From Allomuricauda sp. ARW1Y1 (lineage in GTDB: Bacteria; Bacteroidota; Bacteroidia; Flavobacteriales; Flavobacteriaceae): DNA of 64,000 nt. The notes beneath the pieces are model-generated. The model saw nothing but the letters and a program-made list of their open reading frames with translations. It was not told where the DNA came from and searched no databases. Below are positions 1 to 12,039 of the stretch, one piece after another. The stretch lies in the NCBI RefSeq assembly GCF_013407935.1, contig NZ_JACBZU010000002.1, forward strand, positions 186,001 through 250,000, given 5' to 3'. The translations under genes were made by a program, and so were the position numbers. The first letter of the stretch is position 1. Every line of letters begins with the position of its first letter.

Positions 1-2
1 TG

Positions 3-290
3 GCGAAGGCTTCCCGGCGACATCCTGTGGCGGGGATTGAAATTGTAACCAATGCCGATGGCTCTTTGGAATCCGTGAACATCGGTGAACAACCTTTTGA
101 CGAAGGACGGAATTACTACGTGGCCTCTACCGATTACTTGATCAATGGAGGGCCCAGCGTTGGTTTTTTCAATGAATTTGAATCCAGAACTCAAACCGAT
201 TATTTGCTGCGCAACGCCATTATCGACTACTTGAAGAAAGTGGATACCTTGGAAGCCGTGGCCGATGACCGAATCAAACAACTGAAGTAG
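3..290 (+). CDS. 5'-nucleotidase C-terminal domain protein (3' part)
   Basis: This is the 3' end of a gene that begins before the window; the reading frame is open from base 3. The visible residues match the end of the 5'-nucleotidase C-terminal (substrate-binding) domain: a GIEIV...DGS strand pair, then a YYVASTDYLINGG segment and a short helical tail. It is not fused to the metallophosphatase domain, because a TAG stop falls one base before the ATG of the next gene, which encodes the catalytic half. The two products therefore probably act together on periplasmic nucleotides, with the usual order of the domains reversed. The family call is firm. The substrate is inferred and the true start is outside the window. 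Confidence 0.8.
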   Translation, partial: AKASRRHPVAGIEIVTNADGSLESVNIGEQPFDEGRNYYVASTDYLINGGPSVGFFNEFESRTQTDYLLRNAIIDYLKKVDTLEAVADDRIKQLK

Positions 291-291
291 C

Positions 292-1203
292 ATGAAAAGA
301 AGGGATTTTATCACTCATACCTCCGCAGCTTCTGCCCTCATCGGCTTGGGCGGACTTAGCTTGAACTCTTGCTCCTCTTTGGGCAGAAAGCAAATCACCA
401 TTCTGCATACCAACGATGTGCACAGTCATATCGACGCCTTTCCTGCTACGCATTCGCGACACCCCAATATGGGCGGGGTTGCCCGAAGGGCTACTCTGGT
501 GGAGCAGATTCGTAACGAAAACCCGAACACGCTACTTTTTGATGCCGGGGATATTTTTCAGGGTACGCCCTATTTCAATTTTTATGGCGGGGAGTTGGAA
601 TTTACCTTGATGAGCAAACTAAAATACGACGCTGCTACCATTGGTAACCACGACTTTGACAACGGTATCGATGGACTCTTGGCGCAAATGCCACATGCCT
701 CTTTTGAACTACTCTCTGCCAATTACGATTTTACCAATACCGTGATGGACGGCTACGTAAAGCCATACAAAATATATATGGTCGATGGAATTAAAATTGG
801 GGTATACGGACTTGGTATTGAACTGGACGGACTGGTGACGAAAAAACTCTACAAAGAGACCCAGTACCTCAACCCCTATGAGATTGCCCTCGATATGGAG
901 CGACAACTCAAAGAGGAGGAGCAATGTGATTTGATCGTTTGCCTTTCGCATTTGGGCTATGATTACAAAGAACCCAATAGGCCCTGCGATACCCGATTGG
1001 CACAACAGACTTACCATACCGACCTCATCATTGGCGGACACACCCATACCTTTTTGGACAAACCTGAAGTACGCATCAACCAAAATGGGAATTCAGTGCT
1101 AGTGAACCAAGTGGGTTGCTACGGCATCAACGTAGGCCGTATCGATTTCTTTTTTGATACGGATAAAAAAACCTCGGCGAAGGGTGTGAGTATTTCGGTT
1201 TAG
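292..1203 (+). CDS. Metallophosphatase, catalytic half of a split 5'-nucleotidase
   Basis: A 303-residue calcineurin-like phosphoesterase. The N-terminus carries a twin-arginine motif (RRDF, residues 3-6), a hydrophobic stretch and a lipobox-like LNSC ending near residue 27, so it is probably exported and perhaps lipid-anchored. Metal-binding motifs are intact: HTNDVH (39-44), FDAGD (83-87), GNHD (118-121) and GGHTHT (248-253). The C-terminal substrate domain of classic 5'-nucleotidases is absent and is supplied by the gene ending one base upstream, so the two are surely co-transcribed. The likely role is hydrolysis of extracytoplasmic nucleoside phosphates. Family certain, exact substrate not. 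Confidence 0.88.
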   Translation: MKRRDFITHTSAASALIGLGGLSLNSCSSLGRKQITILHTNDVHSHIDAFPATHSRHPNMGGVARRATLVEQIRNENPNTLLFDAGDIFQGTPYFNFYGGELEFTLMSKLKYDAATIGNHDFDNGIDGLLAQMPHASFELLSANYDFTNTVMDGYVKPYKIYMVDGIKIGVYGLGIELDGLVTKKLYKETQYLNPYEIALDMERQLKEEEQCDLIVCLSHLGYDYKEPNRPCDTRLAQQTYHTDLIIGGHTHTFLDKPEVRINQNGNSVLVNQVGCYGINVGRIDFFFDTDKKTSAKGVSISV

Positions 1204-1879
1204 GTTTCTTTGAAGTCCGAAGTCAGGCAGCAGTAGGCAGCGGTCGCTGAGCGACGGTCATTGAGCGTAGTCGAAATGAGTCGAAGGGGTAGTCGAGAAA
1301 TCTTTGTGGGAGTCAGAAGTCGGAAGTCCGAAGACAGGAGTTAAGATGTCATTTCGAAACGAAGTGAGAAATCTTTTGTGAGTCGGAAGTCAGTCAGCAG
1401 TCGGCAGTGGGCAATTGACACTAATTTCACGAATTAGCACGAATAGGGCTCTTTGTCAGTTCGAGTGTTTTTTGGCGGTTTTTATAAAAAAAGAGGCAAA
1501 AAATGTATCGAGAACCTAGTTCAGTGAGGAGCCAAGAACCAAGACTCAGGAGAAGAAAGACCATAGAAAATAGAGTTGGGGTGATGGGCAATGGGCAATC
1601 GACAATGGGCAGTTGACACTAATTTTTCGAATTGGCACGAATAGGATTCATTGTCATTTGAAATGACCTTTTGAAGTTATACCCTAAATCTTTAACCTTT
1701 AACCTTTAACCTTAAACCTTGAACTTGGAACCTTGAATTTGAACTTGAGTTTTTTCTACCAGATTTCTTAATCGTCACTTTGTTCCTTATGTCGAAATGA
1801 CCTTTTGAGGTTATGCCCTAAACCTTTAACCTTTAACCTTAAACCTTGAACTTGCAACTTGAATTTGAGTTTGAACCTC
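1204..1879. repeat. Repeat-rich spacer without a gene
   Basis: No credible gene lies in this 676-base gap. It is filled with short degenerate repeats. Positions 1250-1300 hold a copy of the TGAGCGnAGTCGAA family (core at 1262-1275). Two copies of a motif resembling CACTAATTTCACGAATT start near 1428 and 1619. Two copies of a block of about 75 bases beginning GACCTTTTGA lie at 1663-1754 and 1798-1876; each contains heptamers of the type CTTTAAC. AGTCGGC/AGTCAGC-like heptamers occur at 1380-1420. The short ORFs here are low-complexity and match no family I know. Confidence 0.7.
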
Positions 1880-5053
<3,174 letters not shown>

Positions 5054-5054
<1 letters not shown>

Positions 5055-5539
5055 TACAATTTTTTAAGCATCCAAACAGGGCAAGAATAGTGTCCCGTAT
5101 TGCCCATAGGAGCATCAATGTATTCAAAACCGTTCTTTTTGTACAATTTTTGGGCGGCTTCCATATAGGGCATGGTTTCCAAATAGCAAGCTTCAAAACC
5201 GAATTCCTTGGCCTTGTTCAAGCAGGCTTCTATCACTTTGGCACCTAGTCCCTTTCCTCGGGCCTCTTCCAAAAAGTACATTTTTTGAAGCTCGCAGACG
5301 TTGCCATCATAATTGTCCAATTGAGCCACGCCCGCACACCCGATAATGCGACCTTCATGCTCCACTACAAAGTAGGCAGCCTTGGGCACGTTGTAATGGC
5401 TGTACATATCATCCAAAGCTTTGTCGGCATAAGCGGTGCCCACTTTGGGAACGCCCATATCCTCAAAAACCTTTCGTATCACTTGGGCCACCTGTGCATT
5501 GTCTTCGGGGGTTATTTCACGAATGACCATATCTCCCAT
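5054..5539 (-). CDS. GNAT family N-acetyltransferase
   Basis: A 161-residue acetyltransferase of the GNAT fold, which transfers acetyl from acetyl-CoA to an amino group. The acetyl-CoA pyrophosphate loop is seen in ARGKGLGAKVIEACL (motif A, R/QxxGxG/A type), followed by the C-terminal LETMPYMEAAQKLYKKNGF element typical of this family. It resembles small-molecule GNATs rather than ribosomal RimI enzymes. It is the first gene of an operon with prmC (one-base stop/start overlap), ligA and a small protein. The substrate cannot be predicted. MGDM is used as the start; MVIREITPED three codons on is an alternative. Confidence 0.88.
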
Positions 5540-5540
5540 T

Positions 5541-5566
5541 TTTGTGTTTTTAATGTTCTATTTTTG
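5541..5566 (+). promoter_or_regulatory. Possible ribD promoter
   Basis: A -7 box TATTTTTG (5559-5566) with a TTTG at 5541-5544 as a possible -33 element; the gap of 14 is shorter than the usual 17-23. The GTG start lies only five bases downstream, so the message would be nearly leaderless. Confidence 0.4.
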
Positions 5567-5570
5567 CGGG

Positions 5571-6623
5571 GTGAAGATACATCAAAAATACCTCCTCCGC
5601 TGCATAGAACTGGCCAAAAAGGGACTGGGAACTACGGCTCCAAATCCAATGGTGGGGTGTGTAATCGTGTATCAAAACAACATAATTGGAGAAGGGTTTA
5701 CCGACCCTTATGGAGGTCCACATGCCGAGGTGAATGCCATCAACTCGGTAAAAAACAAGGAACAGCTCAAAGAAGCATCCTTGTACGTCACCTTGGAACC
5801 TTGCTCCCATTTTGGAAAAACACCTCCTTGCGCCGATTTGATTGCCAAGCATCAATTGAAAGAAGTTTTTATCGGCTTACAGGACCCGCACAACAAGGTC
5901 GCCGGTAAGGGCATCCAAAAACTGAAAGAGGCCGGCTGTAAGGTAACGATAGGGATTCTGGAAAATGAATGTCGGGAACACCATAAACGTTTTTTGACCT
6001 TTCAAGAGAAGAAACGACCCTATATCATTTTAAAATGGGCGGAGTCCAACGATGGATTTTTGGCCCCGGAAAAGTCGTTACGAAATACCAATCCAGAGCC
6101 TTTTTGGATTACAAACCCCTACTCCAAGCAAATGGTGCACCAATGGCGAAGCCAAGAACAGGCCATTTTGGTGGGTACCCGCACCGTTTTGGAGGACAAT
6201 CCCAAGCTGACCACCCGTGAATGGTCGGGCAAAAACCCTATTCGGGTGGCGTTGGACAGGCATTTGAAAATAGATGCCTCCCATCATGTTTTGGACAGAT
6301 CGGTGCAGACCATTATGTTGACAGCAGTAGACGACACATCAAAACAATTGGAGGGAATCACTTATGAAATGGTTGATTTTGCTCAGCCTTTGGCCCAACA
6401 AATCTGTGATGTACTCCATCGGCACAACATCACCAGTGTGATTGTTGAAGGTGGCGCAAAAATGCTGCAAACCTTTATCGATGTCAATCTATGGGACGAA
6501 GCCAGAATATTTAAAGGCGCAATTGATTTTAAAAAGGGTTTGCCAGCTCCCCGATTACAAGGAACTTTGCAGCAGCAACAAAAAATATGGACCGATACCT
6601 TATTTATTTATCGAAATGATTAA
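5571..6623 (+). CDS. ribD: Bifunctional riboflavin biosynthesis deaminase/reductase RibD
   Basis: A 350-residue two-domain enzyme of riboflavin synthesis. It deaminates the pyrimidine 2,5-diamino-6-ribosylamino-4(3H)-pyrimidinone 5'-phosphate and then reduces the ribosyl side chain. The deaminase zinc site is intact: HAEVNAI (His51, Glu53) and PCSHFGKTPPCADL (Cys78, Cys87). The reductase half begins near residue 150 with YIILKWAESNDGF. I chose the GTG at 5571 because family members start with KIHxKYxxRCIELAK; an upstream in-frame ATG would add about 45 residues unlike the family. It heads a + strand operon and overlaps the next gene by 8 bases. Confidence 0.94.
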   Translation: MKIHQKYLLRCIELAKKGLGTTAPNPMVGCVIVYQNNIIGEGFTDPYGGPHAEVNAINSVKNKEQLKEASLYVTLEPCSHFGKTPPCADLIAKHQLKEVFIGLQDPHNKVAGKGIQKLKEAGCKVTIGILENECREHHKRFLTFQEKKRPYIILKWAESNDGFLAPEKSLRNTNPEPFWITNPYSKQMVHQWRSQEQAILVGTRTVLEDNPKLTTREWSGKNPIRVALDRHLKIDASHHVLDRSVQTIMLTAVDDTSKQLEGITYEMVDFAQPLAQQICDVLHRHNITSVIVEGGAKMLQTFIDVNLWDEARIFKGAIDFKKGLPAPRLQGTLQQQQKIWTDTLFIYRND

Positions 6624-7218
6624 AAACATTATCCTCGATTTTGGCGATGTGCTCATCAACCTGGACAAACCGGCAACGGCAAAAGCCATGGTGCAACATG
6701 GGTTCACCGAGATTACACCAGCGCTGGAAGTTTTGTTCCAAGACTACGAGAAAGGTTTTTTGGGCTCTTCGGATTTTTTAGATGAGGTCGCTTCGCATTT
6801 TCCCGACGCGAATCGAGATTATCTTATCGAAGCTTGGAATTCGATTCTTTTGGATTTTCCGGAACACCGACTGGAGTTTATTGAACAACTAGCAAGGGAA
6901 AATCAATATAAAATGATTTTGTTGAGCAATACCAACGACCTGCATATCGAACATGTAAAGGAGCAGATGGGAATGGAGCGGTTCAACAGGTTTAAAAATG
7001 CATTTGATGTGTTTTATTTGAGCTACGAAATGGGAATGCGAAAACCGGACACTGAAATCTTTGATTTTGTACTGCAAGAAAACCGGCTCTTGGCCCATGA
7101 GACCTTTTTTGTGGACGATGTAGCGGAAAATACGGCCTCCGCCGCGGATTTGGGCATCAAGGTTTGGAACTTGCAGGTGGGCAAAGAGGACATCACACAA
7201 CTAAAATCAAGATTGTAA
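6616..7218 (+). CDS. HAD family phosphatase, YihX-like
   Basis: A 200-residue haloacid-dehalogenase-type hydrolase. Motif I is DFGDVLINLD, with the nucleophile Asp8 but Gly at the position of the usual second Asp. Motif II is LLSNTNDLH, motif III the Lys in MRKPD, and motif IV FVDDVAEN. The DxG version of motif I and the SNTN motif resemble E. coli YihX, a sugar-phosphate phosphatase, so a small phosphorylated metabolite is the likely substrate. Its ATG overlaps the end of ribD by 8 bases. RibD needs a separate phosphatase step that HAD enzymes perform in other bacteria, so a role in riboflavin synthesis is possible but unproven. Confidence 0.88.
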   Translation: MIKNIILDFGDVLINLDKPATAKAMVQHGFTEITPALEVLFQDYEKGFLGSSDFLDEVASHFPDANRDYLIEAWNSILLDFPEHRLEFIEQLARENQYKMILLSNTNDLHIEHVKEQMGMERFNRFKNAFDVFYLSYEMGMRKPDTEIFDFVLQENRLLAHETFFVDDVAENTASAADLGIKVWNLQVGKEDITQLKSRL

Positions 7219-8082
7219 ATGGTATATCTGATTCTTAGTGTACTCAGCTCCACCCTGATTTTTGTGGTCTTCAAATTGTTCGATGTTTACAAAATCCAGA
7301 CACTGTATGCCATCATCACCAATTATGTGGTGGCCTGCACCGTAGGCTTTTTTTTGTATGAGGGTCCCGTTAGCATAACCGACCTAAGCAGCAAATCATG
7401 GTTGATTGGCCCCATAGTATTAGGTATCCTTTTTATTGTGATTTTTAATTTGATGGCACGCACGGCACAGGTCTCAGGAGTGTCCGTGGCCTCGGTGGCC
7501 ACCAAAATGTCGTTGGCCATTCCCGTAGTGATGGGCATGTTGCTTTATGGGGAACGATTGAGCGCGTTTCAAATTATTGGGATTGCACTTGCGCTAGTCG
7601 CTGTGTATTTGGCTTCCATTAAGGAAAAACATATCCGAATCGAACGTAAAGCTCTTGTGCTACCACTTTTGGTGTTTTTAGGGTCGGGAATCATCGATAC
7701 CAGCATTCAATATTTTGAAGAAATCCATTTGACCGACCAGGAGATTCCAGTTTTCTCCTCCATGATCTTTGGTTTTGCCGCTTTAACGGGATTCCTGTTT
7801 ATTGGGATAAAATCGGCAAAGACCCCGTTAAAAATCAACCTTAAAAATATAGTGGGTGGTATTGCGCTGGGCATACCCAATTATTTTTCCATCTATTTTT
7901 TGATTCGCGCCCTTCGGGCGGATATTTTGAGCAGCGCGGCCATATTCACCTTAAATAATGTGGCGATTGTGATGTGCTCCACCCTATTCGGGATTCTGCT
8001 TTTTAAGGAGAAGCTTAGCATCAAGAATTGGAGCGGCGTGGCCTTGGCCATTTTGAGCATAATATTGGTAGCTTTGTTCTGA
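7219..8082 (+). CDS. EamA/DMT family transporter
   Basis: A 287-residue integral membrane protein with about ten hydrophobic helices in two EamA-like halves, the pattern of the drug/metabolite transporter superfamily. The second half contains the characteristic NNVAIVMCSTLFGILLFKEK segment; the family's conserved helix-9 glutamate sits in the FKEKLS stretch. The ATG directly follows the stop of the HAD gene and its own stop overlaps the yigZ start (TGATG), so it is translated from the ribD operon. The substrate is unknown; metabolite export is typical for the family. Confidence 0.87.
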   Translation: MVYLILSVLSSTLIFVVFKLFDVYKIQTLYAIITNYVVACTVGFFLYEGPVSITDLSSKSWLIGPIVLGILFIVIFNLMARTAQVSGVSVASVATKMSLAIPVVMGMLLYGERLSAFQIIGIALALVAVYLASIKEKHIRIERKALVLPLLVFLGSGIIDTSIQYFEEIHLTDQEIPVFSSMIFGFAALTGFLFIGIKSAKTPLKINLKNIVGGIALGIPNYFSIYFLIRALRADILSSAAIFTLNNVAIVMCSTLFGILLFKEKLSIKNWSGVALAILSIILVALF

Positions 8083-8696
8083 TGGATAAAAAAGAAGATG
8101 TTTACCGCACCGTCACTAAACCTTCACCCGAAATTTTATATAAGGACCGTAAGAGCAAATTCTATGCTGCGGTTTATCCCATTGCTACGGAAGAAGATGT
8201 AAAACCGATTGTGGAGGAACTCCGAAAAAAACATCACACCGCCAATCACGTTTGCTATGCTTGGCAATTGGGTACCGATAACCCAGTGTACAGGGCCAAT
8301 GATGACGGTGAACCCAACAATTCGGCTGGGATGCCGATTTACGGACAAATACAATCTTTTGACGTCACGAATGTTTTAATCACGGTCACCCGAATTTTTG
8401 GGGGCACCAAGCTTGGGGTCGGCGGGTTGATACAAGCCTACAAAACCGCTGCGCAAATGGCATTGGAAAGTGCCCAAATTGTACAAAAGACCTTAAAGGC
8501 AGAATTGCATTTAAAATTTGAGTATCCAATGATGGATATGGTGATGCGCACCATCAAACAGAAAGATTTGGATATGGTATCCCAAAAAATGGAACTGGAT
8601 TGTGAGCTTGTGGTCGCGGTTCGCTTAAGTGAATCGGAGGAAACGTTTCAACTTTTCGATGAAATGCATGGGGTAGACGTAAAAATGACGGTTTGA
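8082..8696 (+). CDS. YigZ/IMPACT family protein
   Basis: A 204-residue member of the UPF0029/IMPACT family. The N-terminal domain carries the signature DDGEPNNSAGMPIYGQI after the conserved RKSKFYAAVYPI and HHTANHVCYAWQLG segments; the smaller C-terminal domain resembles EF-G domain V (DUF1949). Eukaryotic IMPACT acts on the Gcn2 stress pathway; the bacterial role is not established, though nucleic-acid binding has been suggested. I chose the ATG at 8082 over an in-frame ATG 54 bases upstream because the latter lies inside the transporter gene and family members start with a short helix before the KSKF motif. Confidence 0.9.
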   Translation: MDKKEDVYRTVTKPSPEILYKDRKSKFYAAVYPIATEEDVKPIVEELRKKHHTANHVCYAWQLGTDNPVYRANDDGEPNNSAGMPIYGQIQSFDVTNVLITVTRIFGGTKLGVGGLIQAYKTAAQMALESAQIVQKTLKAELHLKFEYPMMDMVMRTIKQKDLDMVSQKMELDCELVVAVRLSESEETFQLFDEMHGVDVKMTV

Positions 8697-8761
8697 TCGA
8701 TTCCAAACCGCTTCACTAAAAATATAAGATAAGAGATTCCTGTCTCCTGTCTCCAGAAAAA

Positions 8762-9160
8762 TCAATCCTCCAACTTTTCAAGAATATAATCCGGACATTT
8801 GATAGGTCTGCCTGTACTTTTGTCCATAAAGGCAAGCACCGTATGTGCGGTGGCCAATAATTCCCCGGTCTCGTTCACTAGCTCGTAGTCGAACGCAATT
8901 TTTACCAAGGGTTTGGAAGTGAGTTTGGTTCGAACCGTTAGTAGGTCATCATATACCGCAGATTTCTTGTAGTCGATATGTAAGGAAATTACGGGCAGCA
9001 TAATACCTTTATCTTCCATGCTTTTGTAAGTGATTCCCATGGCCCTTAACCACTCCACCCGACCCAGTTCAAAATACTGGGCATAGTTACCATGATAAAC
9101 AACCCCCATTTGGTCGGTTTCTGCGTATCGAACCCGAAAAGAATATGAATTTAGACCCAT
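8762..9160 (-). CDS. Acyl-CoA thioesterase, YbgC/FadM type
   Basis: A 132-residue single hot-dog fold protein of the 4-hydroxybenzoyl-CoA thioesterase group. The catalytic motif is clear near the N-terminus: YAETDQMGVVYHGNY, with the Asp in the active-site position, followed by the long helix YFELGRVEWLR. Such enzymes hydrolyse acyl-CoA esters and often associate with membrane lipid metabolism. The gene stands alone on the minus strand, convergent with yigZ and divergent from dnaA. Substrate chain length cannot be predicted. Confidence 0.9.
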   Translation of the reverse strand: MGLNSYSFRVRYAETDQMGVVYHGNYAQYFELGRVEWLRAMGITYKSMEDKGIMLPVISLHIDYKKSAVYDDLLTVRTKLTSKPLVKIAFDYELVNETGELLATAHTVLAFMDKSTGRPIKCPDYILEKLED

Positions 9161-9362
9161 TTTAAGCTGAAAAATTATATATTTAGAGGCTTGCTTATTC
9201 TGAGGGAAACATGCGAAAAAAAAACAAGACTTTCAATGACAATTTGATTTTTTTTTTAAAAGAATTGTTCACATATTTGTCGCATCCAATGAGCATCTTG
9301 CAACCCTTTAGATGCTTGCTCTTAAGTATTAAAGCTAACCATTAAAACAAGGAAAAACTTCT

Positions 9363-10787
9363 ATGAGTGCTACTGCTAATTCCGTATGGAACAACTGTTT
9401 GGCTTTTATCCAAGATAATATCCAACCGCAGGCATTCAAAACATGGTTTGAACCCATTAAACCGATGAAGCTGACCGATAAGGCCCTCAGCATTCAGGTT
9501 CCCAGTAAGTTTTTCTACGAATGGCTCGAAGAACATTATGTAAAGCTTTTAAAGGTGGCCCTGACCAGAGAACTGGGGTCCAGTGCAAAGCTTATCTACG
9601 TTATAAAAATGGAAAACAAGTACGGCAACAAGGAACCTTTTACGGAACAGATTCCGAGTTCCAACCGTACCGCAGTGGGACCCCAAGAGTTGGACGTACC
9701 GATTACCTCCAAAAGTCCCGAGCTTAAAAACCCATTTGTGATCCCGGGAATCCGAAACATAAAAATCGAATCCCAATTAAATCCGAACTACAACTTTGAT
9801 AATTTCCTTGAAGGGGATTCCAACCGCTTGGCGCGGTCGGCAGGAATGGCCGTGGCGAATAAGCCCGGGGGGACATCCTTTAACCCTTTATTGGTTTTTG
9901 GTGGCGTAGGTTTGGGAAAGACCCACTTGGCGCACGCCATCGGGGTAGAAATCAAGGACAAATATCCGGAAAAGACCGTACTCTATATTTCGGCGGAGAA
10001 ATTCACCCAGCAATATATTGAGTCCGTAAAAAAGAACACCCGAAACGATTTTATCCACTTTTACCAATTGATAGATGTACTCATCATCGATGATGTACAA
10101 TTCCTATCCGGTAAATCAGGGACCCAAGATGTGTTCTTTCATATTTTCAACCACTTGCACCAAAATGGCAAACAGGTCATTTTAACATCGGATAAGGCGC
10201 CCGTGGACATGCAGGACATCGAACAGCGATTGTTGTCCCGTTTCAAATGGGGATTATCCGCAGAATTGCAAAGCCCTGATTACGAAACCCGTGTATCCAT
10301 CCTAAAGAACAAATTGTACAGGGATGGTGTGGAAATGCCCGATGATATTATCGACCACGTGGCCAAGAACATCAAAACGAATATCCGCGAGCTGGAGGGA
10401 GCAATCATTTCCCTGATTGCCCAATCCTCTTTCAATAAACGTGAGGTTACCTTGGAGTTGGCACAACAAGTGGTGGAAAAATTCGTAAAGAATACCAAAC
10501 GCGAAGTGTCCATCGACTACATCCAAAAAGTCGTTTCCGATTATTTTGAAATGGATGTGGAGACCCTACAGTCCAAAACCCGAAAGCGACACATTGTACA
10601 GGCAAGACAGTTGGCCATGTTCTTCGCCAAAAAGTTCACGAAAGCCTCATTGGCCAGCATTGGCTCACAAATCGGAAAGCGTGACCACGCAACCGTGCTC
10701 CACGCTTGCAAAACAGTGGATAATCTTGCTGAAACCGACAAACAGTTCAGAAAGTATATCGACGATTTGAACAAAAAGTTCTCCTAG
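9363..10787 (+). CDS. dnaA: Chromosomal replication initiator DnaA
   Basis: A 474-residue initiator ATPase that binds DnaA boxes and opens oriC. The N-terminal domain I (SVWNNCLAFIQDNI) is followed by a variable linker. The AAA+ core has Walker A GGVGLGKT (180-187), Walker B LIIDDVQFL and a sensor-II-like arginine region. The C-terminal DNA-binding domain ends with KRDHATVLHACKTV, the box-recognition helix. The length is normal. Upstream, a CATATTTG at 9272-9279 resembles a -7 box. I found no cluster of TTATCCACA boxes in the 200-base gap upstream, so this locus is probably not the origin. Confidence 0.98.
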   Translation: MSATANSVWNNCLAFIQDNIQPQAFKTWFEPIKPMKLTDKALSIQVPSKFFYEWLEEHYVKLLKVALTRELGSSAKLIYVIKMENKYGNKEPFTEQIPSSNRTAVGPQELDVPITSKSPELKNPFVIPGIRNIKIESQLNPNYNFDNFLEGDSNRLARSAGMAVANKPGGTSFNPLLVFGGVGLGKTHLAHAIGVEIKDKYPEKTVLYISAEKFTQQYIESVKKNTRNDFIHFYQLIDVLIIDDVQFLSGKSGTQDVFFHIFNHLHQNGKQVILTSDKAPVDMQDIEQRLLSRFKWGLSAELQSPDYETRVSILKNKLYRDGVEMPDDIIDHVAKNIKTNIRELEGAIISLIAQSSFNKREVTLELAQQVVEKFVKNTKREVSIDYIQKVVSDYFEMDVETLQSKTRKRHIVQARQLAMFFAKKFTKASLASIGSQIGKRDHATVLHACKTVDNLAETDKQFRKYIDDLNKKFS

Positions 10788-10806
10788 CATTTTATACCCA
10801 TAATTT

Positions 10807-11259
10807 ATGAAAACCAAAGTCTTGATGGTCTGCTTGGGAAATATTTGCAGGTCACCATTGGCTGAAGGTATTTTGCGTTCCAAGGTGGATTCGGACAAGG
10901 TATTGGTGGATTCTGCAGGAACAGCTGGATACCATATTGGCAATCCTCCTGACAAACGGTCCATCGCCGTTGCCCGAAAATATGGCTTGGACATCAGCCA
11001 TCAACGCTGTAGGAAGTTTTCTCGATTGGACTTTTTGGAATTCGACCTCATTTATGTGATGGACCGAAGCAATTTTTCGGATGTGGCCCAACTCGCAAGC
11101 AATGCACAAGAAGCCCAAAAGGTAAAACTCTTATTGAGCGAAGTGGATTTGGACCTTCAGGAAGTACCCGACCCCTACTATGGTGGTGATGATGGCTTTG
11201 AAAATGTCTACCAAATGGTGGATCAAGCTTGTGAGGCAATTGCGAAAAAACTAAATTAA
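10807..11259 (+). CDS. Low-molecular-weight protein-tyrosine phosphatase
   Basis: A 150-residue LMW-PTP. The P-loop CLGNICRSPLAEG lies at the N-terminus, giving the CX5R active site, and the catalytic acid is in VPDPYYGG near the C-terminus. These enzymes dephosphorylate phosphotyrosine on proteins, or act on small phospho-compounds such as arsenate. It follows dnaA by 19 bases and precedes the RsmI-like gene by 4, so the three are probably co-transcribed. The physiological target is unknown. Confidence 0.93.
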   Translation: MKTKVLMVCLGNICRSPLAEGILRSKVDSDKVLVDSAGTAGYHIGNPPDKRSIAVARKYGLDISHQRCRKFSRLDFLEFDLIYVMDRSNFSDVAQLASNAQEAQKVKLLLSEVDLDLQEVPDPYYGGDDGFENVYQMVDQACEAIAKKLN

Positions 11260-11263
11260 ACCC

Positions 11264-11992
11264 ATGGAAGCAGAAAAACCAGGTTTGGTGATGGGCAAAG
11301 TCTATTTGATTCCCACTACCTTGGGCGACAACGCTCCTTTGGAGGTATTGCCCATATCGGTCAAGGGAACCATTGAGCGGATTGACCACTACATCGTGGA
11401 AAACGAAAAGACGGCCCGACGGTTCATAAAGCGTGTAAGCCCTAGTAAATCACAACCAGACCTACAACTGTATTCCTTGAACAAGTACACCAATCCCGAA
11501 GAGATTCCTTCCTTCCTAGATCCTTGCATTCACGGATTTGATGTGGGCATCATTTCCGAAGCAGGATGTCCTGGCATAGCAGACCCCGGTGCAGATGTCA
11601 TTCGAATCGCCCACGAAAGACGCATCAAAGTAGTGCCATTGGTTGGGCCCTCATCCATTTTAATGGCCATGATGAGCAGTGGCATGAACGGACAAAATTT
11701 TGCCTTCAACGGCTATTTGCCCATCGACAATGCCGAGCGTAAAAAAATGGTTAAAAATTTGGAGCGCGTGTCCCGAGACCTTGGACAGTCCCAGATTTTT
11801 ATGGAAACTCCTTACCGAAACAATAAGTTGCTCAAGGAACTTTTGCGAACCTTGCAGAAATCGACCCGGTTGTGCATTGCTGCGGATATCACCTTGCCCA
11901 CGGAGTTTATTGCTACCAAGAGTGTGCACGAGTGGAGCGAAATAGAATTAGATCTGGACAAAAGACCTACCATCTACATCATTCAAGCATAA
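11264..11992 (+). CDS. RsmI-like SAM-dependent methyltransferase
   Basis: A 242-residue protein of the tetrapyrrole methylase superfamily, related to RsmI, which 2'-O-methylates C1402 of 16S rRNA. Visible elements are the N-terminal strand GKVYLIPTTLGD, the glycine loop SEAGCPGIADPG, and VPLVGPSSILMAMMSSGMNG. Bacteroidota often carry this shorter, diverged relative in addition to canonical RsmI, so methylation of 16S rRNA is likely but not proven. ATG 11264 is used; the family core begins at MGKVYLIP ten codons later, which could also start the protein. It is followed by a terminator shared with the converging gene. Confidence 0.85.
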   Translation: MEAEKPGLVMGKVYLIPTTLGDNAPLEVLPISVKGTIERIDHYIVENEKTARRFIKRVSPSKSQPDLQLYSLNKYTNPEEIPSFLDPCIHGFDVGIISEAGCPGIADPGADVIRIAHERRIKVVPLVGPSSILMAMMSSGMNGQNFAFNGYLPIDNAERKKMVKNLERVSRDLGQSQIFMETPYRNNKLLKELLRTLQKSTRLCIAADITLPTEFIATKSVHEWSEIELDLDKRPTIYIIQA

Positions 11993-12022
11993 AAAAAGGC
12001 CCCGAATATCGAGGCCCTTTAG
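11991..12022. terminator. Bidirectional terminator
   Basis: An A-run, GGCC, an inner CGA/TCG pair and GGCC followed by CTTTA form a hairpin between converging genes; A- and T-rich flanks on both sides allow use in both directions. Confidence 0.6.
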
Positions 12023-12039
12023 TTGCTATTTTCTACTAA

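Noticed and set aside
1204..1879. tRNA or small RNA gene in the first long spacer
   Set aside because: No cloverleaf or T-loop sequence (GTTCGANTC) in a suitable context; the DNA is degenerate repeats.
9161..9362. Possible replication origin next to dnaA
   Set aside because: No cluster of TTATCCACA-type boxes and no repeated AT-rich 13-mers were seen; in this phylum oriC is often not at dnaA.
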